Below are positions 54,896 to 64,000 of a DNA stretch of 64,000 nucleotides, one piece after another. The DNA is taken from positions 172,501-236,500 of the forward strand of contig CAUYUJ010015943.1 of the NCBI GenBank assembly GCA_963575745.1, given 5' to 3'. The translations under genes were made by a program, and so were the position numbers. This DNA is from Prorocentrum cordatum. Taxonomy: Eukaryota > Sar > Dinophyceae > Prorocentrales > Prorocentraceae. Each line of letters begins with the position of its first letter. Position 1 is the first letter of the stretch. The notes beneath the pieces are model-generated. The model worked only from the letters and a program-made list of their open reading frames with translations. It did not search any database and was not told where the DNA came from.

Positions 54896-55100
54896 GTGGT
54901 GGGCCACAACTGGCGGAGCGACACCCTAAACAAAAGTCCCCGACCGCAGCTCCCCATGGGGAACGATCCCCGTAAAAGGTGTCCCGAAAGGAGCTCCCGG
55001 TGAGACACTATGCAGGGTGGAGCTCCCTGCGAAGCGCAATCCGAACAAGGTGGGGCTCACCAACAGCTCCCGACCGTGTGTCTGCTCGCCCACCCCGCTG
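54896..55100. repeat. Interspersed repeat family L, copy 2 (unfilled site)
   Basis: GCGTGGTGGGCCACAACTGG, ACCGCAGCTCCCC, GGAACGATCCCCGTAAAAGG and ACTATGCAGGGTGGAGCTCC match 30998-31067 and 31304-31420, without the 236-bp element. Confidence 0.75.
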
Positions 55101-55314
55101 CACGGCGCCCACGCCCAGGAATTCGACGCCGCGACCTCTCCAATGCCAGCCCGGACGCTCTCGACCCCAAGGGGGGCCAGGCTTTCGCCACGGGTCTCGT
55201 TGAAGTTGTGCTGGCCCCAGAGCCCCAAAAGTGAGGAACAAGCTATGGAACAATAATTGCTCCTTCTGACCTCCCAGAGGCCGAAGCTGAGGAACAGCGC
55301 AGGCATTGCAAAGC

Positions 55315-55510
55315 GCAGTCCGCCCAGCCTGGATCTCCGACATCGTGATTTCGTCACGACGTGGACCCGTGGAGGTCTCGACCCCTTCCCTGGGGCCGGC
55401 TTTTCATCCCGAGTCATTTCTTGACAGGCCTGGGGACCAGTGGGGGCCCCCGGATGCCGAACAAGAACGGAAAACCGTCCGTCTCTATTGTTCCGCGTCG
55501 TGAGGGGGTC
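55315..55510 (-). repeat. Interspersed repeat family F, copy 3
   Basis: On the minus strand: GACTCGGGATGAAAAGCC, GGGGTCGAGACCTCC and ATCACGATGTCGG follow the order seen at 23340-23500 and 47150-47320. Confidence 0.7.
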
Positions 55511-55649
55511 TGGGCCCAGGGTCGAAACCCAATGACCCGAACCTCTAGGGGAAATTACCCGGGGGCGACACGAAGCTTCCCAGAGCCTCAGTTGGCGTTC
55601 GGCACGCGAGGGCTTTCGCTGGCAGAGTGCAGGGGGGGAAGGCGGGAGG

Positions 55650-55745
55650 AGCGGGTCTTCTAATTAAGAAAACGGGGCATTCTTAGAAGGCAGGGTCCTT
55701 CTCAGAAGCGCCTGGACGCTTCTAAAAAGCTTTGATAGAAGCCCC
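55650..55745. repeat. Family P: TTCTNAGAA hairpin repeat, copy 4
   Basis: CATTCTTAGAAGGC, CCTTCTCAGAAGCGC and GCTTCTAAAAAGC. Confidence 0.65.
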
Positions 55746-55919
55746 CGGGCCTTTCCACCCTGACCTTCCAGCAGGAATGAACAAAAAATGCACCAGTACC
55801 TCAGATTTTGAATTCTTGTCCAGGTCTTAAGCGGTCCTGCAAACTCTGTAGGTCTGGAGGTATATATTCTAACGCCCCTGAAGGTCAGGGTAAGAAGCCC
55901 CATGCTTCTAAGAACCAGG

Positions 55920-56095
55920 CGAGCGCAAACATGGATTGCGGATCCGTGGATCAAGTGGGTAGGGCCAGATCCACGGATCGGGGAAGATGCCCCCAAAACA
56001 TGCGGTCAGTGTCGCCTGATTCGGCGAAAGAGCGCGCCGCTTCTGCACGGAAACAGGACCCGTCGCTAATGCACGTGCCTTTGACTCATGTTAAC
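55920..56095. repeat. Interspersed repeat family M, copy 2
   Basis: GCGCAAACATGGATTGCGG to TTTGACTCATGTTAACCC with the blocks listed for copy 1. A GGATCCGTGGATC / GATCCACGGATC inverted pair lies inside. Confidence 0.75.
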
Positions 56096-56349
56096 CCTTC
56101 CTTCTCAGGAGGCCTCGGGCCACGCTTCTGGGCCCAAAAACCGTGCGGCGACGGACCGTGCGGGGACCTCCGAATCCCAAAAGACCTCACCGCACAGTCC
56201 GTCCTCGCACGGCTTTGGAACCCCTGCGGCCCCAGCCGCCTGGCACGTGCTCGGCGAACGACCCGAGTTCTAAAACCATGCGGCCACCCCGACCCCCAAC
56301 CGACTCCCCACACGGTGTGGTCACCTCACCCAGGTAGTGTCCTCGTCGT

Positions 56350-56640
56350 TGTCGTTATCCTCCTCCTCCTCCTCTTCCTCCTCCTCCTCCTCTTCCTCCT
56401 CTTCCTCCTTTTCCTCCTCCTCCTCCTCTTCCTCCTCCGCCTCCTTTCGTCTCCTCCACTTCCGCCTCCACCTCCTTCTCCTCCTCCTCCTCCTCCTCCT
56501 CCTCGTCCTCCTGTTTACGTTAGACCGACATTAGGTGCGAGCCTGTTGCGTGTGTCCCCCTCCTCCTGCTCTTCTTCCTCCTCCCACTCCTCCTCCTCGT
56601 CCTCCTCCTCCTCCTCGTCCTCGCCCCCCCTCCCTGTTCC
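56350..56640. repeat. (TCC)n microsatellite
   Basis: CTCCTCCTC interrupted at 56505-56560 by non-repeat sequence. Confidence 0.9.
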
Positions 56641-56699
56641 ATATGAATAATTCCTCCTTGTCGCACCCCCAGACGCGCCGGTACGGCGGGCAGGGTGTT

Positions 56700-57180
56700 C
56701 GCCTGAGAGTTCCGCACCACTGATGGAGAAGAAACTTGAGAGGTGCAACAATTTGACAAATGGACGGCGGGCCGTTTTCAAAATGTGGTTTTCGCCCAGC
56801 GCCGCGCACATTCGTCTTAAAAGCTTGCAGGCATTTTGGGGATGGATGGCGGCTCCTTTCCGAATTGCGGTTTTCGCCGAAGCTCCGCGCACATTCGTCG
56901 CACACGTTTGCAATTCACAGATGGATGGCGGTTCCTTTCCAACATGTGGCTCTCGCCGTGAGACGCGCACATTCGTCTTGAACGTTTGCAGGAATTTCAC
57001 GGATGGATGGCGGCTCCATTCCAGAACGTGGCTCTCGCCGTGCGACGCGCACATGTTTCTTGAAATCTCGCGGGAGCTTCACGGATGGAGGGCGGATCGT
57101 TTTCAAAAAGTGGCTCTCGCCGTAGCGACGCCCACTTTCGCCCCATACGTTTACAGCAATTCTATGGAGTGGTGTTCCAG
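56700..57180. repeat. About 81-bp minisatellite, five units
   Basis: GATGGCGGCTCCTTTCC and GCGCACATTCGTCTTGAACG recur, unit starts near 56763, 56845, 56924, 57006 and 57084. A 203-codon frame runs through it, probably a repeat artefact. Confidence 0.82.
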
Positions 57181-57514
57181 CATCTTTAGGATTGCCATGG
57201 CGCAACAGTCACCTTCTTTCGCGGTGCTGAAGGCCCCGCAATGGTGTTTTGGCACGACTCAGGATCGTCAGGACGCGCCAATCACGTTCGTTCGTGGCGC
57301 TGAAATCCTAAGAATTGTGATTGGGCACGGTTGAGGATGATCAAGCGAATGACTCCCAACAGGGCTCTTCCTGCAGTGGGGGTTGATTGCAACAGCGTCT
57401 TGGGTTTGCGCTGGTCCTCCTCTTTTACGTTGGGCGCAGTAAAACCGGAGCTGGGGTGCACCATGTGAAAAAATAATGCGTGAAACCGAATTGAGCAAAG
57501 TGCGAACCAAACAC

Positions 57515-57735
57515 TGGTCCTCCTCCTTCTCTTCTTCCTCCTCATCCCTATCCTCCTCCTCCTCCTCCTCCTGCTCTTCCTCCTCATCCTCCATCTCCTC
57601 TTCCTCCTCCTCCTTCTTCTCTCCTCCTCCTCCTCCTCCTCCTCCTCCTCCTCCTCCTCCTCCTCCTCCTCCTCCTCCTCCTCCTCCTCCTCCTCCTCCT
57701 CCTCCTCCTCCTCCTCCTTTTCCTCCTCGACATCA
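57515..57735. repeat. (TCC)n microsatellite left of a TIR element
   Basis: About 220 nt of TCCTCC, almost pure at 57625-57720. Confidence 0.93.
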
Positions 57736-57774
57736 TTCCTCCTCCTTCCTCTAAGAAACAGGTCGCTGGGGGGT

Positions 57775-58290
57775 GGTAGGCGCACTAGGCGTTTTCGATG
57801 TCAGGAATCAGCGGTTGTCGGTTTTGCCGCCACGAAAAACAGCGCGCTCGTTTTTTGCTTCCGAACATCCACAAAAACGATTGACCACGACGTAGCAAGC
57901 ATGAAATTCCACGCCTGAGATCTAGCAAAACGACCGCACGTGTCGGACACGGGGAGAAAACCAAATCTCGCCCGCGCGCGACACGTGAGCGACAGACCGG
58001 AGCTGGCGAGCCAAACTATGAGCGAAAACAGCCGCAGACGGCGATCGCGCATGAAGTCCTATGATTTTGTACCACACCGAAAAACGGCACCCGAACAACA
58101 CCTGAGACACTGAGAAGCCCAATGTCCCGATATCCACATGCCAAGAACATCTGTGGAAGTTCATGCTTGCCACGTCGTGGTCAATCGTTGTTGTGGGTGT
58201 TCGGAAGCAAAAAACGAGCGCGCTGTTTTTCGTGGCGGCAAAACCGAAAACCGCTGATTCCTGACATCGAAAACGCCTAGTGCGCCTACC
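57775..58290. mobile_element. 516-bp element with about 135-bp inverted repeats
   Basis: The left arm starts GGTAGGCGCACTAGGCGTTT. The right arm ends with the exact complement, AAACGCCTAGTGCGCCTACC. Inverted identity continues inward to GCATG (about 57904 and 58165), broken by few changes. The 250-bp centre has no recognised coding region. Confidence 0.88.
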
Positions 58291-58316
58291 GCCCGCCTGG
58301 CGGAGGGCACGACACA

Positions 58317-58480
58317 AGGAGGAGGAGGAGGAGGAGGAGGAGGAGGAGGAGGAGGAGGAGGAGGAGGAGAGGAGGAGGGAGAGAGGAGGAGGAGGAGGAG
58401 GAGGAGGAGGAGGAGGAGGAGGAGGAGGAGAGGAGGAGGAGGAAAAGGAGGAAAAGGAGGAGGAGGAGGAGGAGGAGGAG
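58317..58480. repeat. (GGA)n microsatellite right of the TIR element
   Basis: GGAGGAGGAGG, the complement of the TCC array on the other side of the element. Confidence 0.93.
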
Positions 58481-58664
58481 CCCTCGGACCCTCGCGAGTC
58501 GCCCCGAGCACGCGGAGTGAGGCGGGGGAAGCGCGGGCGAGGCGCGATCGCGCGTTTGCGCGACGTCTGGGGCCCGCGGGGGCCCCGAACGGCGCGAGCG
58601 CGCGCTCGGCGCCTCAGTCGGCGCGCGAACTCGCGAACGCGGCTCTCCGCGCGCCCTGCCGCCT

Positions 58665-58815
58665 CCCCCGGCTACCCCTGGCTACCCCTGGCTAACCCCA
58701 GCTACCCCCGGCTACCCCTGGCTACCCCCCGGCTACCCTTCAGTTTCCAGTCTTCGGCTGAGGCGGGCGGCCCCCGGCTACCCCCGGCTACCCCCGGCTA
58801 CCCTCCGGCTACCCC
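58665..58815. repeat. GGCTACCCC tandem repeat
   Basis: About 14 units of GGCTACCCC[T/C] in two blocks. Confidence 0.85.
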
Positions 58816-58949
58816 CCCCTTCAGCGCTCGCCGCCGCGCCGCGCGCCGAGAGCCTACGACGCGGCGGTGGTCGTGGCGGAGGGGGCCTAGGACGGCCTAG
58901 GACGGCCTAGGAGGGCCGCCGCGGCCGCCGCGGCCGCCGCCGCGCTCTC

Positions 58950-59160
58950 TGGAGGGCTCGGAGGTTTCCGGACACGTTCGCAATGCCTCGGGGTGCCTCG
59001 GAAACTTCCGAAAGGCCTCGGCAATCTTCGGAAGGCATCGAAAACCTTTCAGAAGGCCTCGGGGGGCTTCGGAAACCTTCGGAAGGCATCGGAAATCCTT
59101 CGGAAGGCTTTGGGGGACCCCGGAAACTTTCGGAGGGCTTCGGAAATCTTCAGAACTAGC
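58950..59160. repeat. CTTCGGAAGGC degenerate repeat
   Basis: About nine units of 20-26 bp such as CCTTCGGAAGGCATCGGAAA, each with a TTCGGAA or TTCCGAA palindrome. Confidence 0.8.
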
Positions 59161-59279
59161 TCGGAAGGCCGCGCGCGACTGCCGACGCGACCGCGCGCTC
59201 CCCTTCCGCCGAAACCGCACTCCCCTCCCACCGCCCCCCTACAACCCACTACACCAGAAAACGGGAAAGGGCTGTAACA

Positions 59280-59855
59280 TATTGCAAAAACAATGCAAAG
59301 TGTTGCTAATAAGGTTTTTGTCATGAAATATGCGATTTATTGACATATACGGAAAATGTGTCAGAACGTCGCTAGCAGACAAGCGGCTGACGAAAGTGCG
59401 GCGCGAACCGAAAGCCCCAAAGGGATTTGGCGCTAATGTAACCGAAAGTGCGCCGCTAACATTGCCGAAACTGCGGCGCTAGTATATGACAATTGGCGCG
59501 ATTCGCTACTTACTAACATAAGTTTAACGATATCAGGTGAAAAACAACACCATGTGGAACATGATGCAAATTATTGTATTACCCCCACTTTCCCCATACC
59601 CCACCCCCCGCCTCTTGTTCGTATTATTATTATTATTCTTACGAACTTGTTGATCATGATTGTTATTCTTCTTTATAGTTGTATTAGTCGCATCACTAGT
59701 ATTCTTAATGATATGATTACTGGTACTTGTTCAGTATAATTAGTATTACTACCAATATTACTGGTAGTCGTATTATTAGTAGTATCATCATGATTATTGT
59801 TATTAGTATGATTACTACGATCATGCTTATCATTAGTAGTCGTATTCCTCTTCGT
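59280..59855. other. AT-rich stretch, no gene recognised
   Basis: Marked drop in GC. 59390-59490 has repeated CCGAAAGTGCGGCGC words; 59620-59850 is TTATTAG/ATTATT-rich. Confidence 0.6.
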
Positions 59856-60439
59856 CCCCCTCCTCCTCCTCCTCCTCCTCCTCCTCCTCCCCCTCCTCCT
59901 CTGCCTCCTCCTCCGAGTCATCCTCCTCCTCACCGTCTGGAGCCCACAACCCGCGTGGGCGCGGGCGCGGGATCGGTTGCGACCTCAGAGCAAGTGGCGT
60001 TCCTGGCAAACCGCTTGGGAGCCCACGACACCCCCCCCGTTGCTGCGCGCCGCCAGGCTCGGCGCGGCGGGGCGCGAGAACCGCGGGCGAGGGCGCGGGC
60101 GGTCCTCGCGCGGGCGACCCCGGGCACTGCGCCAGCCGGGCGGGGGCGCGCGCCGCCGCCGCGCGGGGGGTGGCCACGCTGACCTGTAGGCTCCGCCGCA
60201 TCCGCCTCCGCTCCCGCCTCCTCTTCCTCCTCCTCCTCCTCCTCCTCCTCCTCCTCCTCCTCTTCCTCCTCCGCGTCCTCCTCCCTCCTCCTCCTCCCCT
60301 CCTCCTCCTCCTCCCCTCCTCCTCCTCCTCCTCTCCTCCTCCTCCTCTCCTCCTCCTGTCCGCCTCCTCCTCTTTTCCCTCTTTCTCCTTCGCCTCCGCC
60401 CTCCTCCTCTTCCTTATCCTCTTCATCCGCCCCCCCCCC

Positions 60440-60445
<6 letters not shown>
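59856..60445. repeat. (TCC)n arrays around a GC-rich segment
   Basis: TCC runs at 59856-59930 and 60212-60430 around a very GC-rich segment. Confidence 0.85.
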
Positions 60446-60487
<42 letters not shown>

Positions 60488-60507
60488 ATCATCATCACCA
60501 TCATCAT

Positions 60508-60538
<31 letters not shown>

Positions 60539-60897
60539 ATCATCATCAGCAGCATCAGCAGCATCATAATCATCCTCAGCATCATCATCATCAGCCGCAT
60601 CATCATCAGCATCGTCATCATCATCGTCATCAGCATCACTATCATCATCACCATCGCCATCATCATCAGAATCACCATCACCATCATCATCATCATCAGC
60701 ATCATCACCATCATCACCATCATCATCATCAGCATCATCATCATCATCAGCAGCATCATCATCATCATCAGCAGCATCAGCATCATCATAATCATCCTCA
60801 GCATCATCATCATCAGCCGCATCATCATCAGCATCGTCATCATCATCGTCATCAACATCACTATCATCATCACCATCGCCATCATCATCAGAATCAC

Positions 60898-60935
<38 letters not shown>

Positions 60936-60955
60936 GGAGCATCATCATCATCCGC
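60440..60955. repeat. (ATC)n microsatellite with a 222-bp internal duplication
   Basis: CATCATCAT throughout; ATAATCATCCTCAGC and about 130 following bases recur at 60566 and 60788. Confidence 0.92.
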
Positions 60956-61110
60956 CTCCTCCTCCATATCCGCCTCTTGTCCGCCTCCTCCTCCGCCTCC
61001 TCCGCCTCTTCCGCCTCGTCCGCCTCCTCCTCCTCCTCCTCCTCCTCTTCCTCCTCCTCCTACTCCTCCTCCTCCTCCTCCTCCTCCTCCTCCTCCGCCT
61101 CCTCCTTTTT
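60956..61110. repeat. (TCC)n/(GCC) microsatellite
   Basis: CTCCTCCGCCTCC run following the ATC array. Confidence 0.88.
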
Positions 61111-61507
61111 CCACAACGCGGCGCCAGCATGTCGAGCTGCTGGGCGTTCGCCGGCAGGCATGCGAACACAAAAATTAACGGTTTCTTACTGGACGGTGAA
61201 AATCGGGGTCGGGCGCACAGTCCCGGCAATGGAGTCTCTATGGGAACGCATGGGCGATGCATCCTCGATTGCTGTGTTCGGCGGTGGAACCGAGTGAAGC
61301 TCCCCGCCTGCACCCACGCGCGAAACTTGAGGGCAAACGAAGCAAGGGGGCGGGGGGCCCGGGAAAGGCGACGAAGGCAACGTGCGCTGAGGGCGCACAA
61401 AAAAAGCTGGAATGAACGAACGCGGTGAGGTGAACGCCAAAATCTCCCCAACCAATCTGACATGCGGAACACTGCGCCTCAGTCTTGGGGATCTTGAACG
61501 CCAGGGC

Positions 61508-61740
61508 AACATGTGAATTCACATTGTGGGGAAAAGCAACATGTGAATTCACATGTTGGGAGAAAAAACGAAAATGTGAATTCACATTTTGGAAAAAAAG
61601 GAACATGTGAATTCACATGTTTGAATTCTGCGTTGGAATCTTTGTGAAGGGGCCAGAATGTGAATTCACATTTTGGGTAAAAGGAAAAGGTGAATTCACA
61701 TGTTGGTAAAAATGTGAAATCGTGAATTCACATGTTGGGA
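61508..61740. repeat. Array of seven GTGAATTCAC palindromes
   Basis: Core GAATTC of each unit at 61515, 61545, 61578, 61609, 61662, 61692 and 61724. The fullest units read ACATGTGAATTCACATGT; others AAATGTGAATTCACATTT. Spacing is 30, 33, 31, 53, 30 and 32 bp; a bare GAATTC at 61623 sits in the 53-bp gap. The spacers are short, AT/G-rich and differ from one another. Confidence 0.92.
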
Positions 61741-63000
61741 TAATCGAGGGGTCCATTCCACATCGGTTTTGGGAGCCGACAAGTCATAGTTTCGGAACGT
61801 ACGAGATCATCAATCGCACAATCAAGACACACTTGCACTCCACTTCGCCGCCCCACGCGCAATATGCAAGAACGCCCGCACGCATGAACGATAATGGATG
61901 GACGGCGCGTCTGCCCGCGCGGGCAACGCGTGGGCTCGAACGACTGGCCCTCCATGACCGCCAACATTGGGTGCCAATCATACCCGATCACATACGTGAG
62001 CGATACATTCAGCATACATGGGCCATTCAGCCCCCACTGAAGAACCCCTGTTGCAGACCGCCCCTTTCGCCCTCCAGTTTCACACGGGCACGGCGGCTCT
62101 GCCAGCGACGCAGCCCGGGCCGAGGGGTCGCCCGCGAGGGGGCGACTTCTCTGCCTCGACGCCAGACTGGACCCCAGACGGGCGCGCGGGCTCGGCGCGC
62201 GGGCCAGCCAGCGGCGGCGGCGGGGCGGCCCGGCCACGGCGCCCAGCGGCCAGGGGTTCGGCCCGGCGCCCAGCGGCACCGGCAGGGCGCCGGCGGCGGC
62301 GGGGCTGCGGGCAAGGCCCCCGCCGCGCCCTGACCGGCCGCCGCCGCGCCGCGGACCTCCCGCGCCAGGTTCGCGACGACCGCCACGCCCGCATCGATGT
62401 CCAGGCCCGCGCGCAGTCCGGCAAGGACGGCCGCCGGCGGGAACTCCTCCCACGCTGTGCCGCGCGGGAGCCTCGGCGCGGCGGCAGCCCTCCAGAGCTT
62501 CAGAGGGCGGAGCCCGCGGCGGGGGATGACTTCCCCGCGCCCCCGCACCATGGGCACGTAGCTCGGGAGGCGGTCGCGCGCACGGCGAGGCGGCCCTGGA
62601 AGCGCAGCTGCGCCCGCGCCCGGATTGCTGACCCCAGGGCCGACGTCGCGGTCGCCGCCTGGATCGCCGCGCCGTCGCCCCGCGGCAGGTAGGCGGCCGC
62701 CTCGCGGGCGCGCCATCCCAGCTCAACCTCTGTCAGCGGGGGCTCGACGGCCTCCGCGAGGCATGTGCGAATGCGCCGCTTCCTGCCCGCCCGCGCCGGC
62801 GCGCGCGCGGGCTCCTGGCACCTGTGGATGGGGCCTCGCCGAGTGCTCGGGGATAGCGCGTTCCTCCACGTAGGCGCGCCATGCTCGCGTCCGCGCGGCG
62901 GCCGTCGGCGCCGCGAAACGCGCAGCCCGGCTGGGCGTGGCGCGGCGGACTCGATCCCAGCCGCCACTGCCGCCGCTGCTCGGAGGGTCTGCGTGGGGAG

Positions 63001-63462
63001 TCACCGCGGGAAGCCGAGCTGCCGGACGGCGAGGGCCCTCGGCACGGGTGCGTCGATGTCCAGAAGACGACTGGCCCACCGTTCCTGGACAGCGTCTAAC
63101 CGCGCCTCCCAATCGTGGCGGACGACGAGGAGTGGCGCCGCCCCGCGCGCCAGCGGTCGGACTCCAGCGCCCAGCGCACGAAGGGCCACCGCCATGGGCA
63201 GCCCGAAGAGCTCCATGGCCGTGAGGAGGGCCATCCAGCCTCGCATTGCGGCTTGCTCGACGTGCTGCATGAGCGCCGTCACGCGCCCACCTTCGTCGAT
63301 AGGGACGCCCGCGCACGCGTGCCCATCGACGTGCTGAGCGCCGTCGTGCGGGAGGCGGGCGCGGAAGCCCTCCGTCAAGCATTCCGTCTTGCTCGGCCCG
63401 CAACGGACTTCCGCGCGCGAGCTGCCCGCCGCGGACTGCAGCGCCCGCGCGTCGACGGCCAA
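63001..63462 (-). pseudogene. RT thumb/connection fragment
   Basis: 154-codon open stretch containing CGPSKTECLTEGF, DGHACAGVPIDEGG, an FGLPMAVALRALGAGV helix, LDAVQERWASRLL and LAVRQLGFP. This order is typical of the part downstream of motif C in non-LTR reverse transcriptases. It is in a different frame from motif C just upstream. Confidence 0.6.
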
Positions 63463-63980
63463 GGCACCCCATGAGGAGGATCGCAGGGCGGGCGTCGTCG
63501 TCCATGAACAGCGCCAGGCCGATCTTCGCGGGGGCTGCGGCGTCGACGATCTAGAGCCTGTCGGCGTCGGAAGCGGCCTCGGTCATGACCTGGTCCCAGC
63601 TCTTCTCCCCCGCTGCTGCCGCCCTCGCTGCCTCCTCGGCCGCTCGGTCGCATCGCCCGTGCCGCGGCGGCCCCAGCGAAACGCGCGCGGCCCGCGCCAA
63701 GGCGGGCCGCCGCGATGGCGACGGGGAAGCACATGGCTGAGCACGCGAAGAAGAAGGCCAGCGCTAGCCGCCGCCCCTCTGGCACGCCTGCAGCGCGGGG
63801 CCGTGGCGCTGCGGCGACGTGGCCAGAGGCGACGCTGACGGAGTCATGGATGATGGCTGCAGCCAACGCAAGGTCCTCTCCCTCCAGGCTGGCCGCGTCG
63901 TGGAGGTCGAGAAGGTCTGCAGGGGTGTAGGCGGTGTCGAAGGCGCCCGCGAGGTCCATGAAGTACTCTCCGTAGGACAA
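63375..63980 (-). pseudogene. RT palm fragment with motifs A and B
   Basis: Open frame from the right edge with MDLAGAFDTAY and GVPEGRRLALAFFFA. The frame then loses similarity after about 63700, while motif C (ALFMDDDA) appears in another frame near 63500, indicating a shift between them. Part of the edge retroelement. Confidence 0.6.
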
Positions 63981-64000
63981 GTTGTGGCCCTGCCTGATGA

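Larger units (their letters stand above)
62050..64000 (-). mobile_element. Second non-LTR retrotransposon, reverse transcriptase part, cut by window edge
   Basis: Reading leftwards from the edge: YFMDLAGAFDTAY (motif A, Asp kept), GVPEGRRLALAFFFAC (motif B-like), ALFMDDDARPAIL near 63510-63470 (motif C, Asp pair kept), then a thumb-like region with PSKTE, VERRWAS-type helices and LAVRQLGFP (about 63460-63001). Further down come EVELGWRAREAAAYL and ATCPWCGG (about 62750-62560), a possible C-terminal cysteine motif. Motifs A to C and the thumb fall in different frames, so this copy has shifts. The 5' part lies beyond 64000. It differs in sequence from the element at 49-55 kb. Confidence 0.72.

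Noticed and set aside
56723-57334. 203-codon ORF with repeated WMAAPF/GWRLHS motifs as a repeat protein
   Set aside because: The units are about 79-82 bp and not in constant frame, so peptide repeats do not align; more likely a non-coding minisatellite.
59833-61297. Met/Ile/Leu-rich and Asp-rich ORFs over the ATC array
   Set aside because: Direct translations of CATCAT and TCCTCC repeats.
61508-61740. CRISPR array
   Set aside because: Repeats are only 16-18 bp perfect palindromes with spacers of about 12-15 bp, no cas genes, and the DNA is eukaryotic.

Overview
The window reads as nuclear DNA of a dinoflagellate; I cannot name the genus. Four observations support this. A 21-nt sequence identical to the core of the dinoflagellate trans-spliced leader (DinoSL) sits on the minus strand at 54798-54818, followed by a decayed second copy. 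The one recognisable host gene is split by at least one GA-AG intron, a boundary class known in dinoflagellates. The retroelements are of the endonuclease, reverse transcriptase and RNase H non-LTR kind. Most of the DNA is GC-rich, gene-poor and packed with microsatellites, minisatellites and short inverted-repeat elements. Prokaryotic features such as operons, Shine-Dalgarno sites and CRISPR arrays are not evident.

Layout. 1-4700: a 47-bp minisatellite cut by the window edge, then unannotated DNA with copies of short repeat families. 4740-17063, minus strand: a four-exon acyl-CoA dehydrogenase gene, rebuilt here by joining exons at 16941-17063, 15614-16576, 13642-13774 and 4740-4795. Intron 3 is 8.8 kb and holds mobile elements, minisatellites and two unexplained minus-strand ORFs. 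The joined protein has 424 residues and ends in AKL, a PTS1-type peroxisomal signal. 17-36 kb: repeat territory, with a 4.4-kb (GAC)n-derived array, inverted-repeat elements, an 83-bp minisatellite, an inverted pair of minisatellites and two long AT-richer tandem units set in (CCA)n/(CAA)n DNA. 36-40 kb: two weak gene candidates, a (CAGCCT)n array and a 73-bp tandem repeat. 40-49 kb: interspersed repeat copies. 49.1-54.8 kb, minus strand: a near full-length, decayed non-LTR retrotransposon that starts with DinoSL and has the same TCC-type microsatellite on both sides. 55-61 kb: more repeats, including a TIR element between mirror-image microsatellites. 61.5-61.75 kb: an array of seven 16-18 bp palindromes, mostly about 31 bp apart. 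62.0-64.0 kb, minus strand: a second non-LTR reverse transcriptase running off the right edge.

The acyl-CoA dehydrogenase is the only confident host gene. Most long open frames elsewhere are repeat artefacts: GAC, CAGCCT and TCC arrays lack stop codons in many frames. The most notable observations are the DinoSL-headed retrotransposon whose reverse transcriptase seems to have lost all three catalytic aspartates by GAN-to-GGN changes, the palindrome array near 61.6 kb, and several inverted-repeat elements visible as filled sites against unfilled copies in the same window.
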